This document shows positions 51,011 to 61,390 of a stretch of DNA of 64,000 nt, one piece after another. Numbering within the stretch: position 1 is the first letter of the stretch; each line of letters starts with the position of its first letter. Location of the stretch: NCBI GenBank assembly GCA_963575745.1, contig CAUYUJ010022420.1, positions 55,001 through 119,000 of the forward strand, read 5' to 3'. A program made the translations under genes and the position numbers. The stretch comes from Prorocentrum cordatum (lineage: Eukaryota; Sar; Dinophyceae; Prorocentrales; Prorocentraceae). The notes under the pieces are model-generated. The model saw nothing but the letters and a program-made list of their open reading frames with translations. It was not told the origin of the DNA and searched no databases.

Positions 51011-51347
51011 CGCCTCCCTCCTGGCTGCAGAGCGCCCCACCGTCCTCGTCGCTGCCAGGCCGCCCGTGGCAAGGAGCCGCGGCGGGGCAGCACTCCAGAG
51101 ACGGGCGTCGTTCACCCTTTGGGCTCTTGAGGTCCTCAGCACGCCGCCTCGCCGCATGTGCATGGAGCGCGCTTCTTTCTTGCTTGGGGCATACTGGGCA
51201 TTGTAGCCCCTGGCCCGCCCCCCTATGACGTAACGCCCCTCCCCCCCAGTGCGCTCCGGTCACTGCCGCCGCGCGCACGGCGGGGGGGAGGCTTTACATT
51301 TTCCCCCCCCCTGCTGGCCCCTCCCCCCCTCCCTCATATAATGCCCA

Positions 51348-51596
51348 GTGTCGCCGAAACTGAAGAAACGCGCTCATGGCAGCTTTCTGAGCCACGCCCG
51401 ATCCAAGCAGCGCTGCGTCTGCTACGATCAGATTTATGACGGCAGCACGGCGCTCCCCGCGCGCAGCGTGGCATCTCACCAACACCACGTCAGGGTTTTC
51501 AGTCCTTTCTGTCACAACAGACCTAAGGACAAACAAAGATCCCTGATTCCTTCGTCCCTCGCTGCCAGCAGGGTTCGACAGTCCTTGGCCGACTGA
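51348..51596 (+). CDS. Hypothetical small ORF
   Basis: 82 codons, Lys/Arg-rich (SPKLKKRAHGSFLSHARSKQ), with CVCYDQIYDG and PFCHNRPKDKQRSL. It opens at GTG 51348 and has no in-frame ATG at its start, so it would need an upstream exon. I recognise no domain. A chance frame is quite possible. Confidence 0.2.
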   Translation: MSPKLKKRAHGSFLSHARSKQRCVCYDQIYDGSTALPARSVASHQHHVRVFSPFCHNRPKDKQRSLIPSSLAASRVRQSLAD

Positions 51597-51847
51597 ATGC
51601 AGAGGTTAGTGCTGAACTGCCCTCGTAAGGGCTAGGTGCGACTCTCTTTGTGGGTCTACCAGCGCTCAATCTCCCGCTACTTCATCTAGCTTCTTCTGGC
51701 CACTCTTCTGTTCTCGGCTGGGCCCGCTCCCGGTCAGCTTTTCCGCCGTCGCCCTCCGCCGAGGGCGCGATCCTATGGTGCCGCTAGCGATGTGGGCCCA
51801 CAGTGGAAAGGAGAGGCTGGTGAAAGGGTCAGGGTGAATGAGTTTCA

Positions 51848-52227
51848 TCATGGGCCGAGTTCCCGCCACCACTATTACAGGCAGGAGAGGGGGAGGAGGA
51901 GGAGGAGGAGGAGGAGGAGGAGGAGGAGGAGGAAGGAGGAGGAGAGGAGGAGAGAGGAGGAGGAGGAGGAGGAGAGGAGGAGGAGGAGGAGGAGGAGGAT
52001 GAGGAGGAGGAGGAGAGGGGAGGAGGAGGAGGATGAGGAGGAGGAGAGGAGGAGCATGAGAGGAGGAGAGGAGGAGGAGGAGGAGGAGGAGGAGGAGGAG
52101 GAGGCAGCAGGAGGAGGAGGAGGAGGAGGAGGAGGAGGAGAGGGCAGAAGGGAGGAGGAGGACCTCCCCATCCTCCAGTCCCCCCCGTCCTTGCCTGTGG
52201 CAGTGGTGGTGGAACATCGGCCCATCA
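51848..52227. mobile_element. TIR element 'TGATGGGCCGATTTTCCACC' with GGA array, copy 1
   Basis: TCATGGGCCGAGTTCCCGCC with ACCACTATTACAGG at the left pairs with CCTGTGGCAGTGGTGGTGGA and ACATCGGCCCATCA at the right. The core is a GGA array. TTTCA/CTTCA flanks may be a target duplication. Confidence 0.75.
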
Positions 52228-52229
52228 CT

Positions 52230-54020
52230 TCAGCCTTGGACTTTTGGCTTCCGGAGGGCGCTCTCGGCCAGACCGCCGCCTCCCAGGGCGGGCCTCTCCC
52301 CGCGCTCCGCCCTCCGAGGCCTGCTCGTCGCTCTCTCGCATCCTGCTGGTGAGCGTCACCTGCGAGTGCAGTCAACCCGCACACGTAGTAAGGAGGGGCA
52401 AACTTCCCAAGGGCACTCTGGATCGCTCAATCATCGCCCCCCCCCTTGGCGTGCCCAGGGGGGTTGGCCGCGGCGCGTCCGTGGGGGTGCCGAGGGGGTC
52501 CAGGGTCCGTTCCCTTCCCCGCTGGGGCGCGGGGGTGGTGCCGGGGGGGGGGGCGTTGGCCGCGCCGCGTTTTCACGTTTGTCACCCCCGGGTTGATGAA
52601 TAAGAAATTCGGAGTGCGCTTGCATCCTTGCCCCTTCGGCCCATGCTGAGCGACTTTCTCTGGCCAGCCTCACTCGAAAAACGTTAGCAGGGGCCACCAA
52701 GGACCCTGCATCCTTACTGCGCATCCTTCTGATACGGGTTGACTGTATTGGTGAGCGTCACCAGTGAGTAGAGGCACCGCCACAATGAATCTAACGTGTA
52801 CTGCTGGCCAGGAGGCTGTCTTCGATGCGTTGCTGCAGTCTCGCCAGCTCGTAGCGGCTTTACGTTGACAGCCACGCTGGCTCGCGCTTTTGCACCGATG
52901 TCTGGAGCACGGATGCCCAGTCAGATGCAGTGCACTGTCACCCTGTCACGCTCTCCCGCGTTCCTCCGCCCCCCTGTTTCCCCCCCCCCCCCTCTCCTGG
53001 GAGCTGCCTCCTCCAGTCCGTGCGGAGACGGGCCAGAGTGAGTCGGCAGACGTCTCCCACGCTCGAACAGCAGGAAAAAAGTGGAGAGACCAGTCCGACC
53101 ACACGGGAGACCGCGGTTGGAAGCAGGGTGGCCCGAGGAAGTCCCCAGAGGCCCCCAGAATACGCCCAGGAGGCCTCTAGAAGGCCTTAAGAAAGCCTGA
53201 AACAACGTTTGTGAGGCCCCCAGAGGCTCTCCAAGGAGGAGCCTCCGCAAAAAAGAGCTGAGGAGGATGGGGAGAATGCGCAGGCATGGAGGAAGGATAA
53301 CGAATCACATTATTATAGCGGCGATGTCGGAAACGGCAACAAGGAGCTATCTCTAAATTGTCGGCTTGACCTTCCTGCTATTCCGCCTGCGTACCAAACT
53401 TCAAGGACCAAGGTGCATGGCGCCAAGCGCCACTGCAGTCTTGTATATATATATATATATACACACACACGTAGATATACATACATAGTGGTTCTCGGGC
53501 GTGAGGTCCTCCAGATCTGGAGTGGTCTCAAGCAGAGTCTCCCCCCTGCTCTCCCGTACTCGGATGGTCTCCCGCACAAGTGGGCTCTCGCGTGGTCTCC
53601 TTCCTGGTCTCCCGCCTGGCCCCCCCCCCCCCCCCGTTTCGCCTCTCCCGTGGTCTCCCCTGCGGTCTCCCTTCTGGTCTTGGCCCCCCTCCTCGTAACC
53701 ACTCTCGTAGAGGGCCTCAATCCTGGCCTCCCTCGTGGTGTCTCTCTCGCAGCGCTCTCTCTCGCAGTGCTCTCCACATCGCTCCTCGCTGTCTGCGGCA
53801 CTCCTCGAGAAGCCAGCCGCCCACGGGCCCCCCGCCGCCCCCAGAGGCGCTCCTCCCTCCCGCAGCCGTTCTGGCGCCACGTACACCGCCCCCCCTGGGC
53901 CAGACCCGCGGAACGCAAGCGGAAAGCGAAACCTCAGACCCGCCGGGTCTTGGGTCTCTCTGGGCTGCCCGCGCCCCGACCCCCGCGCGCGTGACGCCAG
54001 AGGCCTGCCTGCAGGCCCTG
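52230..54020. other. No recognisable gene
   Basis: Contains a GATACGGGTTGACTGTAT repeat (52628-52760, related to 22.5 kb), an AT/AC dinucleotide stretch (53444-53475), and GGTCTCC-rich text (53500-53780) whose minus frame gives Arg/Glu/Gly-rich repeats. An exon on the minus strand cannot be excluded. Confidence 0.5.
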
Positions 54021-54022
54021 GG

Positions 54023-54254
54023 TGGTGGGCCAGTGTTCCACCATCACCACCAATAGGTAGGATGGGGAGAGGGGAGGACGGGGAGGTCCTCCCCCTCCTC
54101 CTCCTCCTCCTCCTCCTCCTCCTCCTCCTCCTCCTCCTCCTCCTCCTCCTCCTCCTCCCCCTCCCCCTCCTCCTCCTCCTCCTCCTCCTCCTCCTTCTCC
54201 TCCTCCTCCTGCCTCTCCTACCTGTGGTAGTGGTGGTGGAAAATCGGCCCATCA
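54023..54254. mobile_element. TIR element 'TGATGGGCCGATTTTCCACC' with CTC array, copy 2
   Basis: TGGTGGGCCAGTGTTCCACC with ATCACCACCAATAGG at the left pairs with CCTGTGGTAGTGGTGGTGGA and AAATCGGCCCATCA. The core is a CTC array in the opposite sense to copy 1. Confidence 0.8.
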
Positions 54255-54445
54255 TTGGGAGCTGCCTCCGCCCTGGGCGCTCGTGAGACAGATGCTCGAG
54301 CCGCCGCTCCTACCCGCGGAGGCGCGGGTGCGGCAGTCCGAGGCTTGCGCCGAGGCGCCGTCGCAGGCTCCTGCCCCGGGGGGCGGGGGGTGGGTCGGGT
54401 GTCTTCGTCGCTTCCTGGGCGTTCCCCTGCCTCGGGACTGAGGGG

Positions 54446-54633
54446 GCGAAGACTGACATACACAGAAAAACTCGGACTTCTGCGCGGGTTTCTCGGATCC
54501 GCGCTGGACCCTCCTGGCGGCGCCCCTGGCGCCGCGCCTGGCGCGCTCCGCGCGCCAGGGAGGGGGGGGGTCCAGCGCCGATCCGAGAAATCCGCGTGGA
54601 CCTCAGAGTTTTTCTGTTCATGTCCTTCTTTGA
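54446..54633. mobile_element. TIR element, family 'GAACGAAGAATGACAT', long copy
   Basis: CGAAGACTGACATACACAGA with AAAACTC pairs with GAGTTTTTCTGTTCATGTCC and TTCTTTG. Inside, TTTCTCGGATCCGCGCTGGA and TCCAGCGCCGATCCGAGAAA form a second inverted pair, so the whole 190 bp can fold back. Confidence 0.75.
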
Positions 54634-55081
54634 AGGCTTCGAAATTGGCACCAACATCAAAACAGGGGGGCGCGCCCACCGGGGGAAGATGATCATAGAT
54701 TTCTCTGTTGGTGGCAATATTTCGGCCGCCTAGGAAGCCAGAGTATTACCACCATCACCGAGATCGGGATCATCTCTCCTCGGTTGAGGCACGCCGCCAA
54801 TTTTGGTGCTGGTGTCAACCTCTGGGCCTGCCACTTCTCCGTTCCCCTGGGGACACAGTCCAGCAGCTGCGCGCCTCTCCGAGAGAGCTGCCCGGGCTCC
54901 CCGGCTCGTCCCGAGGAAGGCCGCCAGAGGCCGGCGTCATGGCCCGGCCTCCGACCCCTCGCGTCGGGGCGCTCTTGGGCGCTCTCGTCCTCCAGGGCCC
55001 TCACCAGGCCCTCGGGGAGAACACGCGGCCCTGGGGAAGGGTTCGGGACTTCCTGCCCTGACCTTCCAGGGAGTTATTTTT

Positions 55082-56153
55082 CCCGGAAAGGGCTCAGGCC
55101 CAGGGTTCTCTTTTAGTATGTAAACATAGTCCCCCGTGCCCAACTTGAAGAAGGCCGGCGGATTCTTTCCCTGATAAATATCGAGGTCGAAGGAGGCCGG
55201 CGGATTAAAATTTGAGGATGTTTCAGGCGAAACGCTTGTTTTTGAAATCCCGATCGATAAATCACAGGGTGCGGGACACCTCAGCACGACCACACCCCAG
55301 CACGACCACACCCCAGCACGACCACGCCCCAGCACTACCACACCCCAGCACGACCACACCCCAGCACGACCACACCCCAGCACGACCACACCCCAACACG
55401 ACCACACCCCACCACGATCACACCCCACCACGACCACACCTCAGCACGACCCGATCGATGAATCACAGGGTGCGGACCACCCCAGCACGACCACACCCCA
55501 GCACGACCACACCCCACGCACGACCCACACCCCAACACGCACCACACCCCACCCCACGATCCAGCACGACCCCACCCCAGCACGACCACGCCCCAGCACG
55601 ACCACACCCCAGCACGACCACACCCCAGCACGACCCCACCCCAGCACGACCCCACCCCAGCACGACCCCACCCTAGCAAGACCACACCCCAGCACGACCA
55701 CACCCCAGCACGACCTCACCACAGCACGACCACACCCCAGCACGACCACGCCCCAGCACGACCACGCCCCAGCACGACCACGCCCCAGCACGACCACGCC
55801 CCAGCACGACCACCAGCACGACCACCCCCCAGCACGACCACCCCCCCAGCACGACCACCCCCCAGCACGACCACCCCCCAGCACGACCACACCCCAGCAC
55901 GACCACTCCCCAGCACGACCACACCGCCTTGGTTGAGTGGTTGCCTGTCGTCGTGGAATGTTTCGTGGGGTGTCTCGTGGAATGTTTCGCGGGGTGTCTC
56001 GTGGAATGTTTCGTGAGGTGTCTCGCGGAATGTTTCGTGAGGTGTCTCGTGGGATGTTTCGTGAGGTGTCTCGTGGGATGTTTCGTGAGGTGTTGCCCCG
56101 TTGGGTATCGTGAAAGCGTGCCCATGCTCCACATGTCTATATCCCTTTCCGGG
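55082..56153. mobile_element. Element with 16-bp CAGCACGACCACACCC minisatellite, copy 2
   Basis: The same ends (CCCGGAAAGGG / CCCTTTCCGGG) and internal order as 49638-50665. The satellite block is longer (about 55276-55920). Shared text continues to about 56174, slightly beyond the inverted ends. Confidence 0.75.
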
Positions 56154-56519
56154 TTCTTGGGTCCATCATGTTTAGCACTGGAGGCCTAAAGACCTAAAGA
56201 ACTGAGCGAAACAGCCTAAAACCAAGACGTATAATAGCTTTGGGATAGGTTTTTAAGTCGGGTGCTCTTTTTAAGCCCTCCTGGAAGGTCAGGGCGGGAC
56301 AGGGCACTGCAGGGATCAAAACGTTCCCCAAGCAGTGCCTGCACTCAGGGGTGCTCCCTTCTGTCTCAGGCCACTGGGTGGGCGTTCCAGCAGGGCTTCG
56401 CCACGCTGGCGCCCGTGCCTCCGCTCGTGAGCGTGTGCCGGGCGGGTGTCCCGAGGTTTCGCCACGTTGGCGTCCGTGCCCGCTCGTGGGTGCCTCGTGC
56501 CGCCTCGTGCGTGCCTCGT

Positions 56520-56755
56520 GGGCGCAGCACAGCTTGCACAGCATCGCTTGCACCACCCAGCTTGGGCTGCGTAGCTTGCAAAGCATAGCTTGCCCCACAC
56601 GGCACAGCTTGCGCTGCATATCTTACCCCACGCCCCTTGCACGATGTGGTGGCTCTCGCCACACAGCTCACACCAGCTGGGTTGCACCGCACAGCTTGCA
56701 CCGCATAGTCTCCACCGCACAGCTTGCACCGCATAGCCTGCAACGCAGAGCTTCC
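56520..56755. repeat. Degenerate CACAGCTTGCACCGCATAG repeat
   Basis: A word of about 19-20 bp (CACAGCTTGCACCGCATAG) repeated with many changes just upstream of the Cys/His-rich gene. Confidence 0.7.
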
Positions 56756-56772
56756 ATCTCCACAGTGCAGTG

Positions 56773-58041
56773 TCTCACCGTTTGGGGTCCACGCCGGTTG
56801 GCACGGAGTGTCTGTGCTCCGAGGACTCGGAGCTGCGGTGCGCGAGCCCGAACTGCCACTACCTGGTGCACTCCAGTGGTAGCCCCGAGTACGGGCCCTT
56901 CTGCTGCGGGCGGTGCTGGTCGCGCCACGTGGGCGTCATGCGCGGCAGAGTGGCGCACGGCCCGAACTGCGAGCGGCGGCCCGCGCCGTCCACGACGCGC
57001 CGGGCGCGCTACGTTCCCACCGCCGCGGACCAGGAGATCATCGACGAGGCGCTCATGTCGCGGGGGCAGCCGGCCCGTGCGATGGCCTCCGCCCCTTGGA
57101 ACGGGCAGCCTCCGGCCGAGGCGATGCCGGCCCAGGCGTTGGCAGCCCCCTCCTGGAGCGGCGATTCGGCCCGCGATCTGGGGCGCGCGCAGGCTCCTGC
57201 CACAGCGCCGGCGCCCAGGCTCGCTCAGGCTGCCAGCAGCTGTGCGGTGCTGCCAGAGAAAGTGCCGGCGCCGCCGTGGGAGGGCGCATGGGAGGCCCGA
57301 ACCATCCAGTGGTCCAAGCAGTCGGCCGCGCAGCCACCGCCCCCATCCGAGCCTCCGCCCAACAGGGCCGAGCCGGACGGGTGGCCCAACCAGTCGGCCA
57401 CGCAGCCGCGCCCGCCGCCACCACCGCCACCGCCACCTCCGCCCGGCCCTCCGCCCTGCAGGGCCGAGGTGGAGTGGTGGCCACCGCCACCCCCACCCGA
57501 GCCGTCGCCTGGCAGGGCCGAGCTGGAGGGGTGGCCCAAGCAGTCGGCCGCGCAGCCGCGCCCGCCGCCACCGCCACCCCCACCCGACCCTTCTCCTGGC
57601 AGGGCCGAGCCCGAGGGCGTTCGGCGTTGTGGCCGGTGGGGGCGCCAGCCGCTGCCACCGTCGGAGGAGTGGTGGCCGCCGTCGCCGCCCGACGGAGGCG
57701 AGACGTGCGAGGCAGCGGCCTCGCCTGTCGCGTCGCCCAGTCGGGCCACTTGGCCCCCGCCACCTCCGCCGAAGGCTGTGCCCGCCAGCGCCGAGCCCAC
57801 CATCACGGAGCTGGAGGCCATCGTCGACGTGCTCGGCAGGTGCGGCGACCGAGCAGGCGCCGAACGCTACAGGCAGCTGCTGGAGGCGAGGCGGCCCTCC
57901 GCTGGCGCCACAGGCAAGGCGGCGCCACCGCCCCCGCCACCGACAGGACCACGATCTTCGACGCTCCGCCCGGCGGCTGCCAGTCAACCTGCCGCTGTCA
58001 ACTGCCTGCGGCAGCCGCCACCGCCACCGCCGTGTCGCCAG
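56773..58041 (+). CDS. Cys/His-rich, proline-rich dinoflagellate protein (exon)
   Basis: There is no ATG at the start of the frame, so 56773 follows a presumed 3' splice site (CTCCACAG or GTGCAG nearby). The first 60 codons hold CLCSEDSELRC, NCHYLVHS, GPFCCGRCWSRH and HGPNCERR, a Cys/His cluster I recall from many dinoflagellate proteins and that probably binds zinc. Then come repeats of GRAELEGWPKQSAAQP with poly-Pro runs, and a helical stretch ITELEAIVDVLGRCGDRAGA with ERYRQLLEARR. A donor CAG|GTCGGT at 58041/58042 is the likely exon end, because beyond about 58300 the frame is only a CTC array. The function is unknown. The high GC and clean long frame support a real gene. Confidence 0.6.
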
Positions 58042-58302
58042 GTCGGTGCTGCCATGAACACCCTCAGCATTGGGGAGCTGCCCGCGAAATCACCGCCGCT
58101 CTTCCAGGCTTATGATGTTCCAACCTACGTTCTAGCATTGGTCACCAGAAAACACTTCGAGCACCAAGAAAGTATCACAACTGGACGGTTCTCGCGTGCT
58201 GGGCCCTGGGAGGGGACACTCGCTCGGCACTTCGCAAGCGTGCCAGGCAGACACTGTTTTGATACTGTTCGGGGTGCCCGGAATTATTTCTGGGATATGG
58301 TC

Positions 58303-58460
58303 CTTCCTCCTCCTCCTCCTCCTCCTCCTCTCCTCCTCCTCCTTCCTCCTCCCTCCTCCTCCTCCTCCTCCTCCTCCTCCTCCTCCTCCCCTCCTCTCCT
58401 CCTCCTCCTCCTCCTCCTCCTCCTCCTCCTCCTCCTCCTCCTCCTCCTCCTCCTCCTCAA
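58303..58460. repeat. CTC array
   Basis: A CTC array within what is probably an intron of the preceding gene. It makes a poly-Leu frame. Confidence 0.85.
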
Positions 58461-58697
58461 GGCAGCCAAGCCATTCAGTGCAGTCCCCCTGCGGCACGAC
58501 GTGAGCACCACCGCCAGCGGCACCAGCGGCGCCAGCGGCTGCGAGAGCAGAGGACGGCCGTCCGCGGAATGGTCGCCGCAGGGCAGCGCCGCGGAGGCGG
58601 GCCGGCCCAGGACGTTCGGGTGGCTGGACGGCGAGTGCTGACGGCGGCGCCCGTCGGGGCCCTCTGTGGGCCGCGCTTCCGCCCCCCGCCCTCTCCC

Positions 58698-58884
58698 TGA
58701 TGGGCCGTTGTTCCACCACCACTGCCATAGGCAGCACGGGGGAGAAGGGAGGATTGGGAGGTCCTCCGGTCCTCCTCCCTCCTCCTCCTCCTCCTCCTCC
58801 TCCTCCTCCTCCTCCTCCTCCTCCTCCTCCTCCTCCTCCTCCTCCTCCTCCCTGTGGTAGTAGTGGTGGAAAATCGGCCCATCA
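58698..58884. mobile_element. TIR element 'TGATGGGCCGATTTTCCACC' with CTC array, copy 3
   Basis: TGATGGGCCGTTGTTCCACC pairs with GGTGGAAAATCGGCCCATCA. TCTCCC flanks both sides (58692-58697, 58885-58890) as a target duplication. The core is a TCC array. Confidence 0.85.
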
Positions 58885-59029
58885 TCTCCCTCCGCCCTCC
58901 GCCTCGGTGGCGCGGTGATGCGGCCCGAGCCGGGCTGGTTGCCCCGCTGCCCTCGACGCCCTCCCCCGGCCGGTGCTGGGGGTGGGGTGGGAGGCAGGAC
59001 AGAAGCCAGGAGAAGGAAGGAGCGAGACT

Positions 59030-59245
59030 GGAGGAGGAGGGAGGAGGAGTTGGAGGAGGGAGGAGGAGGAGTAGGAGGAGGAGGAGGAGGGGAGGAGAGG
59101 AGGAGGGGGAGGATGAGGAGGAGAGGAGGAGGGGGGAGGAGGATGAGGAGGAGGAGGAGTAGGAGGAGGAAGGAGGAGAGGAGGAGGAGGAGGAGGGGGC
59201 GGCCACACCGCCTCTTCCTCCACCTCCTCCTCCTCCTCCTCCTCC
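59030..59245. repeat. GGA array with a CTC tail
   Basis: Imperfect GGA triplets (59030-59200), then CCTCCTCC (59218-59245), the opposite sense, so the two can pair. Confidence 0.85.
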
Positions 59246-59415
59246 CGGGGGCCTTTCCTCCCCCTCGGCACGCAGTCTGGCGCTCCCGGCCTCCTTCCAG
59301 AGGGCCTGCCTTTGGCGCGGCAGTGCCTCCATGAGCCTCCCTGGGCAATGCTGATGAGGATCGCTTCTCTCTGCCTTCTCTCTCTCTCTCCCCTCTCTCT
59401 CCTCCCTTGCTATAG

Positions 59416-59636
59416 ATGTCGCCGCGCCGTTTGTTCCGACGCGCGGCGCTGCGTCTTGGAGAGGGCGCCGCGGGCACCGGGGCAAACTCCGCCTGGGACG
59501 CGGCGGTGCTGCCGTGTGGTTTGCTGCGGTGCCGGCCTCGTTTGTCTGGGGCGCGGGACGCAGGGCTTGCTCTCGGTCTGCCGTGGTGCCGGCGGCGTTC
59601 ACTCTGGGCACGTCGAGAACAAGCGACGCGGCGACA
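59416..59636 (+). CDS. Candidate exon between a pyrimidine-tract acceptor and a hairpin introner
   Basis: TCTCTCTCCCCTCTCTCTCC followed by TTGCTATAG just before 59416 is a strong-looking 3' splice site, and GACAG|GTACAC at 59637 is a 5' splice site at the introner edge. All three frames are open, e.g. MSPRRLFRRAALRLGEGAAG and RRAVCSDARRCVLERAPRAP, and none has a domain I know. Coding status is unproven. Confidence 0.25.
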
Positions 59637-59643
59637 GGTACAC

Positions 59644-59797
59644 TAGGGGGTCACATGCGAACCCTACCCCTACCCCCCACGATTTCTGAGGTCGAGGGTG
59701 GGGTTCACTTCGTTCGGGAGCTCCCGAGCGAAGTGAACCCCACCCTCCCCCTCAGAGATCTTGAGGGATAGGGGTAGGGTTCGCATGTGGCCCCCTA
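59644..59797 (+). mobile_element. Hairpin introner family 'GGGGGCCACATGCGAACCCT', copy 2
   Basis: GGGGGTCACATGCGAACCCT pairs with AGGGTTCGCATGTGGCCCCC, and TTCGGGAGCTCCCGA is the hairpin centre. TACAC flanks both sides (59639-59643, 59798-59802). CAG|GTACAC offers a GT donor; the acceptor is not certain. Confidence 0.85.
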
Positions 59798-59928
59798 TAC
59801 ACATACATCGAAGCCCACTCTCGTCCTGCTCAGAGCTCTTCCTGCTCTACCCCCTGCCGGGCAGGCGGGCGGCCCCCGGGCCGGCGGCAGGCGTGTCCGG
59901 ACCATAGGCTCCGAGTGCCTGCTGCCAG

Positions 59929-60270
59929 GTTGGGGGGCCACATGCGAACCCTAACCCTGCCCCCCACGGTGTCGGAGGGTGGGGTTCACTTCGCTCGGGA
60001 GCTCCCGGGCGAAGTGAACCCCACCCTCCCCCTCCGAAATTCGGGGGAGCGTACGGCCTGGGTTTGCCAGGACTCGGGTTCGCCATCGTTTTTTGACGAC
60101 CGCGCCTCGGATTTTGACGAGGAGGAGTTTCGTGGGATGTCTGCAGCGGGAGGCCTCGTCAAAATGCAGGCTCGACCTCGTCATTTTTTTGACGACCTCG
60201 TCGGGGATTTCCGAGTCCCCTGTACCCAGGTCTTACGTCCCCTTGAGAAATCGCATGTGGCCCCCTACAG
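59929..60270 (+). mobile_element. Hairpin introner copy 3 as a GT-AG intron
   Basis: The ends GGGGGGCCACATGCGAACCC and GCATGTGGCCCCCTACAG are those of copies 1 and 2. The target duplication CAGGT (59926-59930, 60268-60272) makes both splice sites: CAG|GTTGGG and TACAG|GTGC. It is larger (342 bp) because a second inverted repeat (about 60090-60215, GACGACCGCGCCTCGG and TTTTGACGAGG against CCTCGTCAAAA) lies inside. Confidence 0.8.
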
Positions 60271-60689
60271 GTGCACCCGCGCACTCGAGGGCACGGCCGC
60301 CATTGGGGGCCTCACTTGGCTGCCAGCTCCCAGGCGCACGCTTGGACGGCGGGAGTCTGGCGGCATCGTCGAGACGCGCCAGGCATCGCCGTCGACTGCT
60401 TTCATGCCCCGCAGTGGTGTCAAGGCCGCCACGTTTTCAGCCATTGTGGGCCAAATACAGTTGCTGCACGTCGCGTGCATTTCGCACTGCTTGTTGCAGG
60501 CTCACCATCCGCACCCACACGGGCACAACCTACGCATCTTGAGCCAGGTCTTGCATGCAGCTGCTGCCCGAAGATAATCCGTAAGGGCTTCGCCCCCTGC
60601 CGCCGGCCCCCTCTCTCGGAGAATGGGCCATGGAAGAGCGAAATCATGAGGTCTGGGCGCCGCCGTGAAGCAGTGTCGGGACCTGTTTG

Positions 60690-61390
60690 TTTTTCGACCC
60701 TGACCCGACGGATCTGCGTGAGGGGTGCCGCCGAATTTCAGAAATGTGGCAACTCCCTTGTGTTTTTGGACCCTGACCCTACGGATCTGCGTGAGGGGTG
60801 CCGCCGATTTTCAGAAATGTGGCAAATCCCATATGTTTTTGGACCCTGACCCCGCCGATCTGCCTGAGGGGTGCCGCCGAATTTCAGAAATGTTGCAAAT
60901 CCTTTGTGTTTTTGGACCCTGACCCTGCCGATCTGCGTGAGGGGTGCGACCGAGTGTCAGAAATCGGCAAATCCGATGTGTTTTTGGACCTTGACCCCGC
61001 CGATCTGCGTTAGGGGTGCAACTGAATTTTAAACATGTGGCAAATCCTATTTGTTTTTGGACCCTGACCCTGCCGATCTGCGTGAGGGGTGCCACCGAAT
61101 GTCAAAATGTAGGAAATCCCTTGTGTTTTTGCGCCCTTACCCCGCCGATCTGGGTGAGTGGTGCCACCGAATGTCAGAAATGTGGCCAATCCCCTGTGTT
61201 TTTGGACGCTGACCCCGCCGATCTGCGTGAGGGGTGCCGCTGAATTTTAGAAATGTGGCAAATCCTATTTGTTGTTGGACCCTGACCCCGTCGATCTGCG
61301 TGAGAGGTGCCACCGAATGTCAGAAATGTGACAAATCCCATGTGTTTTTCGATCCTGACCCCGTCGATCTGCGTGAGGGGTGTAAATTTT
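60690..61390. repeat. 73-bp tandem repeat, about 10 units
   Basis: GACCCTGACC recurs at 60696, 60769, 60842, 60915, 60987 and 61060, and on to about 61350. The period is 73 bp, not a multiple of three, so frames rotate between units. Consensus words are GATCTGCGTGAGGGGTGCCG and TCAGAAATGTGGCAAATCC. Confidence 0.9.

Noticed and set aside
52419-52615. GGGGGG/CCCCCC-rich stretch ending TTGATGAATAAGAAATTCGG as a third copy of the TTCTTAATAAGCG element
   Set aside because: Only a few end bases match and no left end was found.
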